Shown: positions 54,797 to 63,215 of the stretch, piece after piece
Layout: every line of letters begins with the position of its first letter
Numbering within the stretch: the first letter of the stretch is position 1
From: Fuerstiella sp.
GTDB taxonomy: Bacteria > Planctomycetota > Planctomycetia > Planctomycetales > Planctomycetaceae
Assembly (NCBI GenBank): GCA_022447225.1
Contig: JAKVAZ010000012.1
Coordinates: 1-64,000, forward strand
Length of the DNA: 64,000 nucleotides
Reading direction: 5' to 3'
Made by a program: the position numbers and the translations under genes
Notes under the pieces: model-generated
Database searches by the model: none
What the model was told of the DNA's origin: nothing
Seen by the model: only the letters and a program-made list of their open reading frames with translations

Positions 54797-56119
54797 CTAT
54801 TCTTGGTCACGGCCGGAGCGGCCGATACAAAAGAGGTGCCTGTCGCCACGGATGAAGATTTGTCCGTTGCTGACAGCCGGCGACGCACTGCAGGCTTCGT
54901 CCAGTGGATTATCAGCGAGCAGATCGAATGTCGGTCCGGCACGGACAATTTTTGTGTCACCGTCGTCTGACAGAAAGTACACGAGTCGCCCGCTAGAAAT
55001 CAGTGATGCACTGTATCTTCGTCCGACACGTTCCATCCACAACTGTTCTCCCGATGTTGCGTTGTAACAACCAGCAACGCCGTTATCGGAAACCATCAGA
55101 AAGGAGTTGCCGACGACAACCGGAGACGGGACGTAGGGACATGCTCGTCTTATACGCCATTCCACATGAGTATCCGTAACGTTGCCCTGGCCGTCGGGAC
55201 GAACAGCCCAGACCTGACGATTCGGGTAGCCACACGGCACAAGCAGACGACTGCCGTCGTAAACCAGCGAAGCGACGGCGCGTCCCCTGGGACCGTTGAT
55301 GCGCCAGTGCTCGGATCCATCAGTGGGATTGTAACTCACGATTTCGTGCCCTCCCGACATAAACATGTGCGGGCGACCGTTTACCGTTCGAAATAATGGT
55401 GTGGAATGACTGCGTATACGATGCTGTCGGTTCACTTTCCACATCGTTCGGCCTGTACGCCGATCCAGTGCGATGAGATAGGCATCGCCGTCATGATCAG
55501 CATTCAGAATCACGGTTTCCTGGAACACGACAGGGTTGCTGCAGAATCCCCAGACGCTGACGTAGGGACCGGGGCGGACTAGCCATTGCAGGTTTCCGTC
55601 AAAGTCAAAAGCAGCGACAACCATCCGGCCAGGACTCACGGACCGTCCGGAGTTGTCGGCACGCAGATTTCCGGAACGGGCCCTGACAACGGCGGCATCC
55701 AGTTCACTGCCGTCAGGCTCCAGGAATGCTACGTATATCAGTTCACCGTCGGTTGCCGGAGTTCCTGAAGCATAGCTGTTGAGGTCATGCATGTTTTCCA
55801 GCGGCGCAGCGATGACCTTTGAATTCCACAGCTTGTGTCCGTTTCGCCGATCGAGACACAGCAAAACCCGTTCCCTGGTTCCCGGAATACAGGCCACCAG
55901 AAAAACCCGATTTTCCCACACGACCGGAGACGCATGTCCCTGTCCCGGCAGGACGACTTTCCATGCGATGTTTTCAGTGCTGCTCCACTGAACGGGCAGG
56001 TTTTGTTCGAAGCTGGTTCCATCACCACGAGATCCCCGCCACTGTGGCCAGTTTTCCGCCTGCACATTCAGTGACAGCGAAAGGGTCAGTCCGGAGAACA
56101 CAGCAAACACAATTCGCAT
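54797..56119 (-). CDS. Exported PQQ-binding-like beta-propeller protein
   Basis: A 440-residue secreted protein. Seen: a signal peptide (1-21, cleavage after NVQA), then WPQWRGSRGDG and repeated blades with the W-K/W-R and L-x-x-x-x-G pattern of quinoprotein propellers (LDRRNGHKLW, LDRRTGRTMW, YNPTDGSEHW, YNATSGEQLW). The catalytic Asp and calcium site of true PQQ dehydrogenases are not recognisable, so it is probably a BamB- or PQQ_2-like binding or structural propeller. It starts 4 nt after the stop of the BNR sialidase-like gene, so the two are almost certainly one transcript and may act together at the cell envelope. Confidence 0.9.
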   Translation of the reverse strand: MRIVFAVFSGLTLSLSLNVQAENWPQWRGSRGDGTSFEQNLPVQWSSTENIAWKVVLPGQGHASPVVWENRVFLVACIPGTRERVLLCLDRRNGHKLWNSKVIAAPLENMHDLNSYASGTPATDGELIYVAFLEPDGSELDAAVVRARSGNLRADNSGRSVSPGRMVVAAFDFDGNLQWLVRPGPYVSVWGFCSNPVVFQETVILNADHDGDAYLIALDRRTGRTMWKVNRQHRIRSHSTPLFRTVNGRPHMFMSGGHEIVSYNPTDGSEHWRINGPRGRAVASLVYDGSRLLVPCGYPNRQVWAVRPDGQGNVTDTHVEWRIRRACPYVPSPVVVGNSFLMVSDNGVAGCYNATSGEQLWMERVGRRYSASLISSGRLVYFLSDDGDTKIVRAGPTFDLLADNPLDEACSASPAVSNGQIFIRGDRHLFCIGRSGRDQE

Positions 56120-56123
56120 GACG

Positions 56124-57272
56124 TCAGTTCACCTGTGGTCGGCTGATCTCAAGTAAAATTGCCACGATGTCACCCTTGCTCGGTGTTTTCGGACTACTTG
56201 TAAAGACCCAGAACATACCGTCACCCGCACTGATGGAGTCGCTATAGGCATAACTACCACCATGTCTCGGCCGGTCGAGAATCATTTTACTGCTCCAGCT
56301 CTGACCATTGTTCGTCGAAAAACTGGCGACGGTTGCACGTTCAGAGATATCACGTCCGGTCAGGATCAACGTGTTGTGGTCGAGACGATTCATCCGGGGA
56401 GCCCATACCTTCAAGCCGGTTTCTTTCACAATTGGTTCCCACGTCCTGCCGTGATCGTGACTGCGTCGTGAATAACAGTGATTTTTCGGTGGTGTGTGAT
56501 AGGTCATTGCCAGTAGTGAACCGTCGGGACAAAATACAACGTGGGGATAAAACGGAGGCCCGGCCTTTGGTAGACTGGTGAAATCAGGAAATTCAACAGG
56601 AAACATCACACTTCGTTTGATCCACGAAACGCCGCAGTCCTCAGAAACGTAAAGCGAGTTTCCAAGTCTTGACCAGACTCCGGCATACATAACACCTCGA
56701 TGTGTGATGAGATTTCGTGCAAACATGACAGCGTATTTATTGCTGTCATCCATCGGGCCGATTCGCTGCCAGCTTTTCCCGTGGTCTTGACTTGTCTGGA
56801 CCCATGACGCAGTAATCCCGGGATCTCCGGTCAGCGTTCTGCGACGCTGAGTGATCATCACCAGTTGCCCATCCGGGGCCAGACCGTATTCGCCAAACAG
56901 TGAATCGATGTCATCACTGCGCCAGTCTGAGACAGGTCCTTCGTTGTGCCAGGTCAGTCCATTGTCAGTACTGCGCCACTGACGCACAAATCCATCACCA
57001 CCTCGATGTTTGTTTGAGTCCTGATGACTGAGCAAAAGATCGCCATTCGCCGCCCGAATAACACATGGTCCGTGCAGATCCCGCTGTGGATCAATATTGA
57101 CTTCGATCTGTTTCACCATCCTCACGATGGTGGAATTATCCAGACAGACAGACGTGAGTTCTTCCGCAGACAGGCCGCAGGATACGATCAGCACAGAGAT
57201 CGTTGTGAACCAGAAGACGCAATATCTTGACAAGTCCTTCTCCTGAATCAGGGTGTCGGGGAGAAAAGTCAC
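56124..57272 (-). CDS. Exported BNR-repeat sialidase-like protein
   Basis: A 382-residue protein with a signal-like hydrophobic stretch (about 16-36, VFWFTTISVLIVSCGLSAEE). It has five Asp-box motifs of the form S-x-D-x-G-x-[ST]-W (STDNGLTW, SQDHGKSW, SEDCGVSW, SHDHGRTW, STNNGQSW; the last has Asn for Asp), the mark of six-bladed sialidase-type propellers. GPCVIRAANGDLLLSH lies in the region where sialidases hold the first arginine, but the Arg triad cannot be confirmed, so it may not be a true sialidase. It precedes the PQQ-propeller gene by 4 nt and has a 571-bp gap upstream. Confidence 0.85.
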   Translation of the reverse strand: MTFLPDTLIQEKDLSRYCVFWFTTISVLIVSCGLSAEELTSVCLDNSTIVRMVKQIEVNIDPQRDLHGPCVIRAANGDLLLSHQDSNKHRGGDGFVRQWRSTDNGLTWHNEGPVSDWRSDDIDSLFGEYGLAPDGQLVMITQRRRTLTGDPGITASWVQTSQDHGKSWQRIGPMDDSNKYAVMFARNLITHRGVMYAGVWSRLGNSLYVSEDCGVSWIKRSVMFPVEFPDFTSLPKAGPPFYPHVVFCPDGSLLAMTYHTPPKNHCYSRRSHDHGRTWEPIVKETGLKVWAPRMNRLDHNTLILTGRDISERATVASFSTNNGQSWSSKMILDRPRHGGSYAYSDSISAGDGMFWVFTSSPKTPSKGDIVAILLEISRPQVN

Positions 57273-57748
57273 TGTAAAGTTATCAAGGAAATGTGACTGG
57301 ACTCACTCAACTCATCAATCAGATTAACTGTTGGTCGCTTCCACGCAAGCAAATGCAAAATCGGGTTGTTACAGCGGTGTTGTATTTGGAGCGCAGTGGT
57401 GTATCCCTTTCCACAACATCCTCAGCATCGAACGTTCAGTTATTTGTGCGAATGTTTTGTCACTTTCATTACTAAACACCTGAACAGTTCCGTCATAAGT
57501 TTTAACAATGTGCTGAGCCGTTCGTGTTTTGAACGATCGTCACCTCGGTTTGATGCATTTCGTCCGGCAAACCGCCCATCGTACAACCCTGTTTCCGCTG
57601 GTAAATCGTGACAGTGGAGCCATGGCAGCCGCCTCAGCGTTTTTACCCCTGAGACAGTCCGCCAGTGGAAATGTGTTTTCGATCTGCTGCACTCCGATCC
57701 ACGATTGTTTTTGCAATTGCTGCTGAGGTTTGTGCACTCTGGAAATAT
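57273..57748. other. Intergenic, about 480 bp, no supported gene
   Basis: The region upstream of the sialidase-like gene. Short frames (60-82 codons) on both strands are not supported. It should contain the promoter of the two propeller genes, but no clear -35/-10 element stands out. The right end carries the hairpin pair listed separately. Confidence 0.45.
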
Positions 57749-57788
57749 GCGCTTTATTCAAAGCGCGCCGGAGATCTCACCTCCGGCG
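57749..57788 (-). terminator. Two adjacent perfect hairpins after the symporter gene
   Basis: Hairpin 1: GCGCTTT/AAAGCGC (57749-57755, 57760-57766, ATTC loop). Hairpin 2: CGCCGGAG/CTCCGGCG (57766-57773, 57781-57788, 7-nt loop). The hairpins share base 57766. They lie 55 nt past the symporter stop on the minus strand. There is no long U-tract, so it may be a terminator or a 3'-protecting element. Confidence 0.6.
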
Positions 57789-57843
57789 GATCAGCAGATG
57801 GGTGTGACAGATGCCTCAGGAAGTGACGGGCCAATTGAATTGC

Positions 57844-59397
57844 CTACACGTCCATGACGATCTCGACATCTTTTGGCAGCGGATGGGCTCGGGAACAGAA
57901 GGAAATTGCCATGTAAACGGTGAGCGACACAAGCAGTGCCACCGCGCCACCGTTGAGTCCCCATGGCAGTCGAATTCCTTTCTGTTCACACAGCAGAACA
58001 GAAACATTCACAGTCAGAGCGGCAATGATGGAACAGTTGGCGGCAAGGGCGGTTCCGCGTTTCCAGTTGAGTCCGATTGCCACTGCCGGTACCAGTGTTG
58101 ACGCGAAAATGCCCCATCCGTAGGCCCCCAGCAGTGCGATCAGCGAGATTCCGGATTTGAGGGCGAACACAGATGCTGCGACTGCCAGGACCAGAGTGGC
58201 AATGCGGGCCCACAATAGTTCGTTTTTCAAAGGCCGTCCAAGAACTGATTTAGGGATGTCATGTACAAGGGCAGCGGTGCCTACACTCAGGAATCCGTCC
58301 GCTGTCGACATAATGGCAGCAAACAGACCGGCAAACACAACGCCGGCCAGCAGGGGGTGTGCGTAGGTCTGCAGAAACGCGGTAGCTGCATCTCCGGAAC
58401 TCTCCAGTTCTGGATAACGCCCCTGCAATACAACGGTTCGCATCGCCAGACCGATGCTCAGCCATAACAGTGCCGATACCGTGTAACCCACCATCGATAA
58501 CGGTAGGATTGTTCTGGCATCCTTCACTCGACGGTTCATCATGATCTTGGTGACAACCTGAGGCTGTCCGGCCCCACCGAGCGCGAACAGAAAGTACCAT
58601 GACAGGCAGCCCATCATGCCGAGTGTTCCCCAGGGGCCCATCGCTTCCGGATCGTCGGCCATGATTGTTCGTGACATTTCAGTGAATCCGCCGTCGACGG
58701 TCGTCGCCGCAGTCAGAAACACAAGAATGGCCGCAATGATCATGATCAGGCCCTGGAAGACGTCCGTGTAGACGGACGCAATGATGCCTCCTGTGACACA
58801 GTAGAACACCAGGACGACACATCCTATCGTGATGGTGGCTTCCATAGTGACGGATGTGCCGTCGGCATCGAGCAACAGTGCCTGAAGCACGGCATGATTC
58901 TGGATCACTCCCATGATCACTGTATTCTCTTCGATGATACTCCTGAGGACGACAGCCATGGCTTTCATCTGGGATGCCAGATAGCCGACCACTCCTCCCA
59001 GAATCGCAATCGATGCAAGCAAACGAGTCGACTGATTTCCGTATCTCGCGGCAATCACGTCGGGAAGTGACAATGGCTGATGAACTTCAGCAAACAGTCG
59101 CAGGCGTTTTCCAAGCAGAAAGAATGAAATTGTGTACCCGATGGTGACAGAGACGACCATCCAGATCGAACTCATCCCCATTCGGTATACCAGCTCCGGA
59201 CCACCCACGAACCCAAAGCCGCTCAGGGTGCTGGAAAACACGGCCATCGAAGTCACGAAGGCCCCAAGGTGGCGGCCGGCCATGAAGAAGTCGCCGGAGT
59301 CCCTGGTGCGTTTCATCGCCCACAGGCCAACCGCAATACAGACAATCATGTAGATCAATACACAGGTGACGACAATGCCCTGCCGATATTCTTCCAT
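57844..59397 (-). CDS. Sodium:solute symporter (SSS family)
   Basis: A 517-residue inner-membrane transporter with about 13 hydrophobic segments, typical for the family. Seen: the N-terminal helix VTCVLIYMIVCIAVGLWA, then KRTRDSGDFFMAGRHLG (the SSS D-F-F-[ML]-A-G-R loop, about 30-43), SSTLSGFGFVGGPELVY with the conserved Ser/Thr of TM1-2, QPLSLPDVIAARYG, and FAAIMSTADGFLSVGTA (about residue 360, TM8 sodium-site region). Substrate class cannot be assigned. The ATG overlaps the stop of the upstream small membrane protein (TGATG), so the two are translated together. Confidence 0.93.
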   Translation of the reverse strand: MEEYRQGIVVTCVLIYMIVCIAVGLWAMKRTRDSGDFFMAGRHLGAFVTSMAVFSSTLSGFGFVGGPELVYRMGMSSIWMVVSVTIGYTISFFLLGKRLRLFAEVHQPLSLPDVIAARYGNQSTRLLASIAILGGVVGYLASQMKAMAVVLRSIIEENTVIMGVIQNHAVLQALLLDADGTSVTMEATITIGCVVLVFYCVTGGIIASVYTDVFQGLIMIIAAILVFLTAATTVDGGFTEMSRTIMADDPEAMGPWGTLGMMGCLSWYFLFALGGAGQPQVVTKIMMNRRVKDARTILPLSMVGYTVSALLWLSIGLAMRTVVLQGRYPELESSGDAATAFLQTYAHPLLAGVVFAGLFAAIMSTADGFLSVGTAALVHDIPKSVLGRPLKNELLWARIATLVLAVAASVFALKSGISLIALLGAYGWGIFASTLVPAVAIGLNWKRGTALAANCSIIAALTVNVSVLLCEQKGIRLPWGLNGGAVALLVSLTVYMAISFCSRAHPLPKDVEIVMDV

Positions 59398-59945
59398 CAG
59401 TCAGCCTTCTCCATGGTTTCCTGACGTCGCGTTCGGACGAATTCTTCAATGCGCTGCAGGTCTTCCGGCTTCAGGATCCACCGATCAAACTGGAGAAGAT
59501 AAAACACACTGAACAGAACAGGGATGCCTCCAACCCCGTAAACCATAATGGCGGTCGGCAGCGGCAGGCCCAGTACGATGTCCCGAGTATCGCCCTTCGC
59601 GTAGGCTGCCTCCACGAAGATCATCACTGTCATCATCATCAGATACAGGAAGCCGACTGAGCCAAACCAGCTTCCCAGTGCTCTCCGTTCTTTCGTGCCC
59701 AGAAACAGGACAACGACGAAGAACGATGCCTGCAGCAGTGCAAAAGACAGTCCGATCCAGCGCACATTGCCGAGGCGGTCAGTTCCGGTACTGCCCTGAT
59801 TCATTGTGTCGGGAAAACGGGCATGCACTGTGCCGTGGCCACCAGACGGCTCAGTAACAAAAAACAGCAATCCCAGAGTAATGCACATTCCGGTCAGACA
59901 GAACATCAGTACCCATGGCACGCTGGAAGAACGCTCGTGATTCAT
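59397..59945 (-). CDS. Small membrane protein coupled to the symporter
   Basis: A 182-residue integral membrane protein with four hydrophobic segments (about 10-30, 60-85, 90-112, 120-150). The ATG at 59945 is preferred to a TTG 6 codons upstream. Seen: a soluble loop between the first two helices, K-E-R-R-A between helices 2 and 3, and a basic/acidic C-terminal tail. No known family recognised; it resembles small partner proteins encoded next to SSS transporters. Its stop overlaps the symporter start by one base. A role as symporter subunit is inferred from the coupling. Confidence 0.78.
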   Translation of the reverse strand: MNHERSSSVPWVLMFCLTGMCITLGLLFFVTEPSGGHGTVHARFPDTMNQGSTGTDRLGNVRWIGLSFALLQASFFVVVLFLGTKERRALGSWFGSVGFLYLMMMTVMIFVEAAYAKGDTRDIVLGLPLPTAIMVYGVGGIPVLFSVFYLLQFDRWILKPEDLQRIEEFVRTRRQETMEKAD

Positions 59946-60120
59946 TCCCGGCTTTCTAAGCAAACAATTCTTTCCGAATGGCAGTGAACATCTCGTTACG
60001 GAAATGAGACGTGTATCAGTGCGGCCGCAGAGAACAGTAGAAGGCTTCTGCTCATTAGCTGCAAATATCGTTTCTGTGGTCTCTGTGCTGCGGAATCATC
60101 GTTTACGCAGCGGCCGATCA

Positions 60121-60128
60121 GGGGGGGG
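60121..60128. repeat. Homopolymer of eight G
   Basis: A run of eight G lies 34-41 nt past the stop of the YqgE/AlgH-like gene on the minus strand. It is outside any called coding region. Such runs are slippage-prone, so the length should be taken from reads. Confidence 0.8.
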
Positions 60129-60161
60129 TATGGAACATGATCCGTACGTAAAACCATCACG

Positions 60162-60725
60162 CTAATTCCACTCCGGATGGCGCACGTCATGTGGCAGTAT
60201 GCGATGAGACCTGCGGAAACGATTCGTACATGCTTCCCAGATGCCATAGGGATCTTCTTCGAGAACAGTGCTGCAGTCTGCCGGAACACTGAACCAGTCA
60301 CCTCGTGAAATTTCATCTTCCAGCTGTTGATGTTGCCACCCGGCATATCCGCAATAGACACGAAAAAAAACCTGCGGGTCCGAATCAGTTTTCGGACTCA
60401 ACACAGCTTCCAGGGAATCATCACTATCTGCCAGGAACAAACCGGGAATGACTTCGCGATCCCGGAGTCCGGGCCGCAGGTGGTTATGCAGAACGAACAG
60501 GGCTGATGTTTCCACGGGGCCGCCTATATAGACGGGTGCGTCGAGTGACAGGGAGGCACTGCTGCCGAGCGCGGCATCAACTGCAATCGACGAAGGGCGG
60601 TTAATAACAAGTCCCATGGCTCCTTCGGCATTGTGTTCCAGAATCAGTATTACGGTCCGGTAGAAATTCTGATCACGTAAATGATCTGCCGCGATTAAGA
60701 ATTCACCATAAAGACAGTCACTCAT
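60162..60725 (-). CDS. YqgE/AlgH family protein
   Basis: A 187-residue cytoplasmic protein of the DUF179 family, whose biochemical function is unproven. Seen: GEFLIAADHLRDQNFYRTVILILEHNAEGAMGLVINRP in outline (about 8-45), the VYIGGPV motif (about 65-71), a middle strand V-F-F-R-V-Y-C-G-Y-A-G-W followed by Q-L-E-D-E-I, and W-x-x-x (SRGDWFSVPAD). The length is normal. The gene is alone on the minus strand upstream of the symporter pair. Confidence 0.93.
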   Translation of the reverse strand: MSDCLYGEFLIAADHLRDQNFYRTVILILEHNAEGAMGLVINRPSSIAVDAALGSSASLSLDAPVYIGGPVETSALFVLHNHLRPGLRDREVIPGLFLADSDDSLEAVLSPKTDSDPQVFFRVYCGYAGWQHQQLEDEISRGDWFSVPADCSTVLEEDPYGIWEACTNRFRRSHRILPHDVRHPEWN

Positions 60726-60966
60726 TTGATTACCTGGAAATATTCAGCGAAACAGAAGCTATGGGAATTTATCCGTATGCTGTTGCCCTTGAATCCCAGG
60801 ACCTGCTCCGACTGATCGCACCAGGTTCGCGGTGTATTACAACCCAGTGTGCAGGTCATACGAACAACGTTTTGTGACGCTTATGTGTGCCTTCCTTGCA
60901 CAATTTGAAACAGCCTGTGATGACAAACACAAAACGACACATGTGTCAGGCAGGACAGTCAAGGTT

Positions 60967-62340
60967 TTAAAACAATTCATGTATGTCCTGATGACCAAAA
61001 TCGACCAGAGGAAACGGACGGCCACCCGGACCCGGCAGATGATCATCAAGTTTAAGACCAAGACCGCGAAAGATCGTTGCAATGACGTCAGCCGGAACAA
61101 CAGGTCGGTCTGCCGGAACTCCTCCCATCGGATCGCTTGCTCCGACCACCTGTCCTCCCTTGACACCGGCACCTGCGAAGTAGACCGAAAAACACTGAGG
61201 CCAGTGGTCTCTGCCTCCGGCCGGATTTACCTTGGGCGTTCGGCCAAACTCTGCGACATTACACACCATGGTCGTGTCCAGCAATCCGCGGAGATTCAGG
61301 TCTTCAATTAAGGCGGAGTAGCCCTGGTCATACATTGGGGCCACAATGTCCTTCATTCCGGCAATTGAAGTGAACGGGGCTGAACCGTGGATATCCCACG
61401 TAACTTCATTAAACACTGTCAGGAATGTATTGACTGTGACGAACCGCACGCCGGCCTCAACCAGTCGACGTGCCAACAGACAACATTGGCCAAATCGGTT
61501 CATCCCGTAACGTTCGCGGACAGCCTGAGGTTCTTTTGTGAGGTCAAAGGCGTCTCGAGCCTGTGTACTGGTCATCATTCGCCACGCAGCCTGGAAATTA
61601 TCATCCAGTAGACGAGCATCTTCTGCTGATTCAAAATCCTGGACAGTATTGTCAATCAGGTCTCTGAGTTTACGACGACGCTGAAGACGCACATCACCGA
61701 TTGTGTCCGGCGGTAACAGATCGGGTACCTGAAAATTTTCCTGTGAAGGGTCAGCCATCAGCGCGAACGGATCGTGTGCTTTGCCCAGGAATCCACCGGA
61801 CTGACCATTTGGCAGATTTCCGCCACCACGTCCCATCGTTTCCGGCAGAACTACAAACGGCGGCAAGTCAGACCGTCGGCCGCGTAACCAGGATAAAACG
61901 GCACCGGCATGGGGTGAATTTACGCCTCCGGTGAACTGCCGTCCGGTCTGCATCATCTGCCAGCCCGCATCATGGACAGCGGCACCACCATGATGAACCG
62001 ATCTGACAAGTGAAAACTGATCGGCCAGTTCTGCATGTCGGGGCAGGATCTCAGATAATTCAAAGTCGCCCCGCGTGGAGATCGGCTGAAAAGGACCGCG
62101 AACTTCAGCCGGTGCGCCGGGTTTTGGATCGAACGTATCAAGCTGACTGGGCGCACCGAGATTGAAAATCATGATGCACGATTTTTCGTCCTGTCCCGGT
62201 TCCACTGCGCCCCGTTCTTTTGCTTCCAGATAGGTCGGCAGAGACAGTCCCGCCGCGCCTAAGGAACCGACCTGCAAAAAATCACGCCGCCTGACTCCGC
62301 TGCATGTTTGCGAGGATCCGTTTCCGGTGAGATTTAACAT
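60967..62340 (-). CDS. Tat-exported DUF1501 family protein (second copy, no DUF1549 partner)
   Basis: A 457-residue relative of the DUF1501 protein at 47176. Seen: twin-arginine leader VRRRDFLQVGS (about 16-26), IFNLGAPSQLDTFDPKPGAPAEVRG in outline (about 58-82), CLLARRLVEAGVRFVTVN, WDIHGSAPF, VAEFGRTPKVN and GGRDHWPQCFSVYFAGAGV. The two DUF1501 proteins are only moderately similar outside these motifs, so they are old paralogues. Unlike the other, this one has no DUF1549/DUF1553 gene beside it in the window; it is the only gene between 60726 and 62603. Catalytic role unknown. Confidence 0.9.
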   Translation of the reverse strand: MLNLTGNGSSQTCSGVRRRDFLQVGSLGAAGLSLPTYLEAKERGAVEPGQDEKSCIMIFNLGAPSQLDTFDPKPGAPAEVRGPFQPISTRGDFELSEILPRHAELADQFSLVRSVHHGGAAVHDAGWQMMQTGRQFTGGVNSPHAGAVLSWLRGRRSDLPPFVVLPETMGRGGGNLPNGQSGGFLGKAHDPFALMADPSQENFQVPDLLPPDTIGDVRLQRRRKLRDLIDNTVQDFESAEDARLLDDNFQAAWRMMTSTQARDAFDLTKEPQAVRERYGMNRFGQCCLLARRLVEAGVRFVTVNTFLTVFNEVTWDIHGSAPFTSIAGMKDIVAPMYDQGYSALIEDLNLRGLLDTTMVCNVAEFGRTPKVNPAGGRDHWPQCFSVYFAGAGVKGGQVVGASDPMGGVPADRPVVPADVIATIFRGLGLKLDDHLPGPGGRPFPLVDFGHQDIHELF

Positions 62341-62603
62341 TACGATGTTCCTGGAATGACTGTCACATCATACGAATTTCATTAATTGACGTACGACACT
62401 AACAGAATTGAACGCAGGACTGTTTGGTAAGTTCGTGGACGAACCCACAACGCAAAATTCATTGGGTACACTACAAGTGTAAACATGAGCGGACTGTGGA
62501 ACAAGAACGGGATTTTACGTGGCCAACGTATTGTATCAGGATTCAAGTTTGTCGAATCAGGCGGACAACAGCTGCCAGCCTGGGTTTTTGAAGTTTTTTG
62601 AGT

Positions 62604-63215
62604 TTAGACATTTACGTCGCCAGTGTGCGACAGGGTGATGTTCGTCGGCACACGATCGCTGGATCTCAGGTTGACCCACATGAACTGTGTACGGTTGCCT
62701 AAGGCCGATTGAAACCACGCATCGAGGTGAACTGCGGGATTTGACCCTGCCTCGACAGATTTCAGCAGACATAATTCTCCTTCCCAGACGCGGGCCAGCC
62801 AGGCGGCGATGGAATCGCTGGTCACATCCCACGAGACAGGAAGACCGGGATCGTGTGGGTTCGACACCTGTTCCGACTTAAGTACCTGAAGTATGTCGAT
62901 CAAAGGGACCTTTCCACGTTTTGCGGCCGCTGTCGCTTCAGGTTTTGATGACACAAGACACATTCGACGATCGTTTCCGCAGAGGTTGACGGCATTGAAT
63001 GACATTGCTGCAATCGCAAGCCGGTGAGCTTCGCTGCTGTCCACGAGTCGTCGTGTATGCCATTGGCGGACGAGGTTTGCAGTCGGACCTCCACCCACAA
63101 CGACGACAGGGTTGTGAAGATCAGTGACGATACACGTCAGGCGGTCTGCAACATCGTCCAGATCCAGCAGACTGCCTCCCAGCTTGACTACGGTGCACTT
63201 TCCACCGTGGCACAT
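62604..63215 (-). CDS. Amino-acid-kinase-fold protein, MfnE-like (possible methanofuran/tetrahydromethanopterin biosynthesis)
   Basis: A 203-residue protein of the aspartate/glutamate/uridylate kinase fold. Seen: VVKLGGSLLD (about 9-18, phosphate-binding loop), VVVVGGGPTANLVR (about 37-50), a helix with HRLAIAAM, and the strand VSWDVTSDSIAAWLA (about 127-141), the counterpart of SWAITSDSL in archaeal MfnE-type kinases. Known: MfnE phosphorylates a furan intermediate in methanofuran synthesis; H4MPT-linked C1 genes occur in planctomycetes. Assignment to that pathway here is inference. The start ATG overlaps the hisG stop (TGATG), so it is translationally coupled to hisG. No other C1 genes are in the window. 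Confidence 0.6.
   Translation of the reverse strand: MCHGGKCTVVKLGGSLLDLDDVADRLTCIVTDLHNPVVVVGGGPTANLVRQWHTRRLVDSSEAHRLAIAAMSFNAVNLCGNDRRMCLVSSKPEATAAAKRGKVPLIDILQVLKSEQVSNPHDPGLPVSWDVTSDSIAAWLARVWEGELCLLKSVEAGSNPAVHLDAWFQSALGNRTQFMWVNLRSSDRVPTNITLSHTGDVNV

Noticed and set aside
60832-61311. 159-codon plus-strand frame at the end of the second DUF1501 gene
   Set aside because: It mostly overlaps the DUF1501 coding region in antisense and has no domain.
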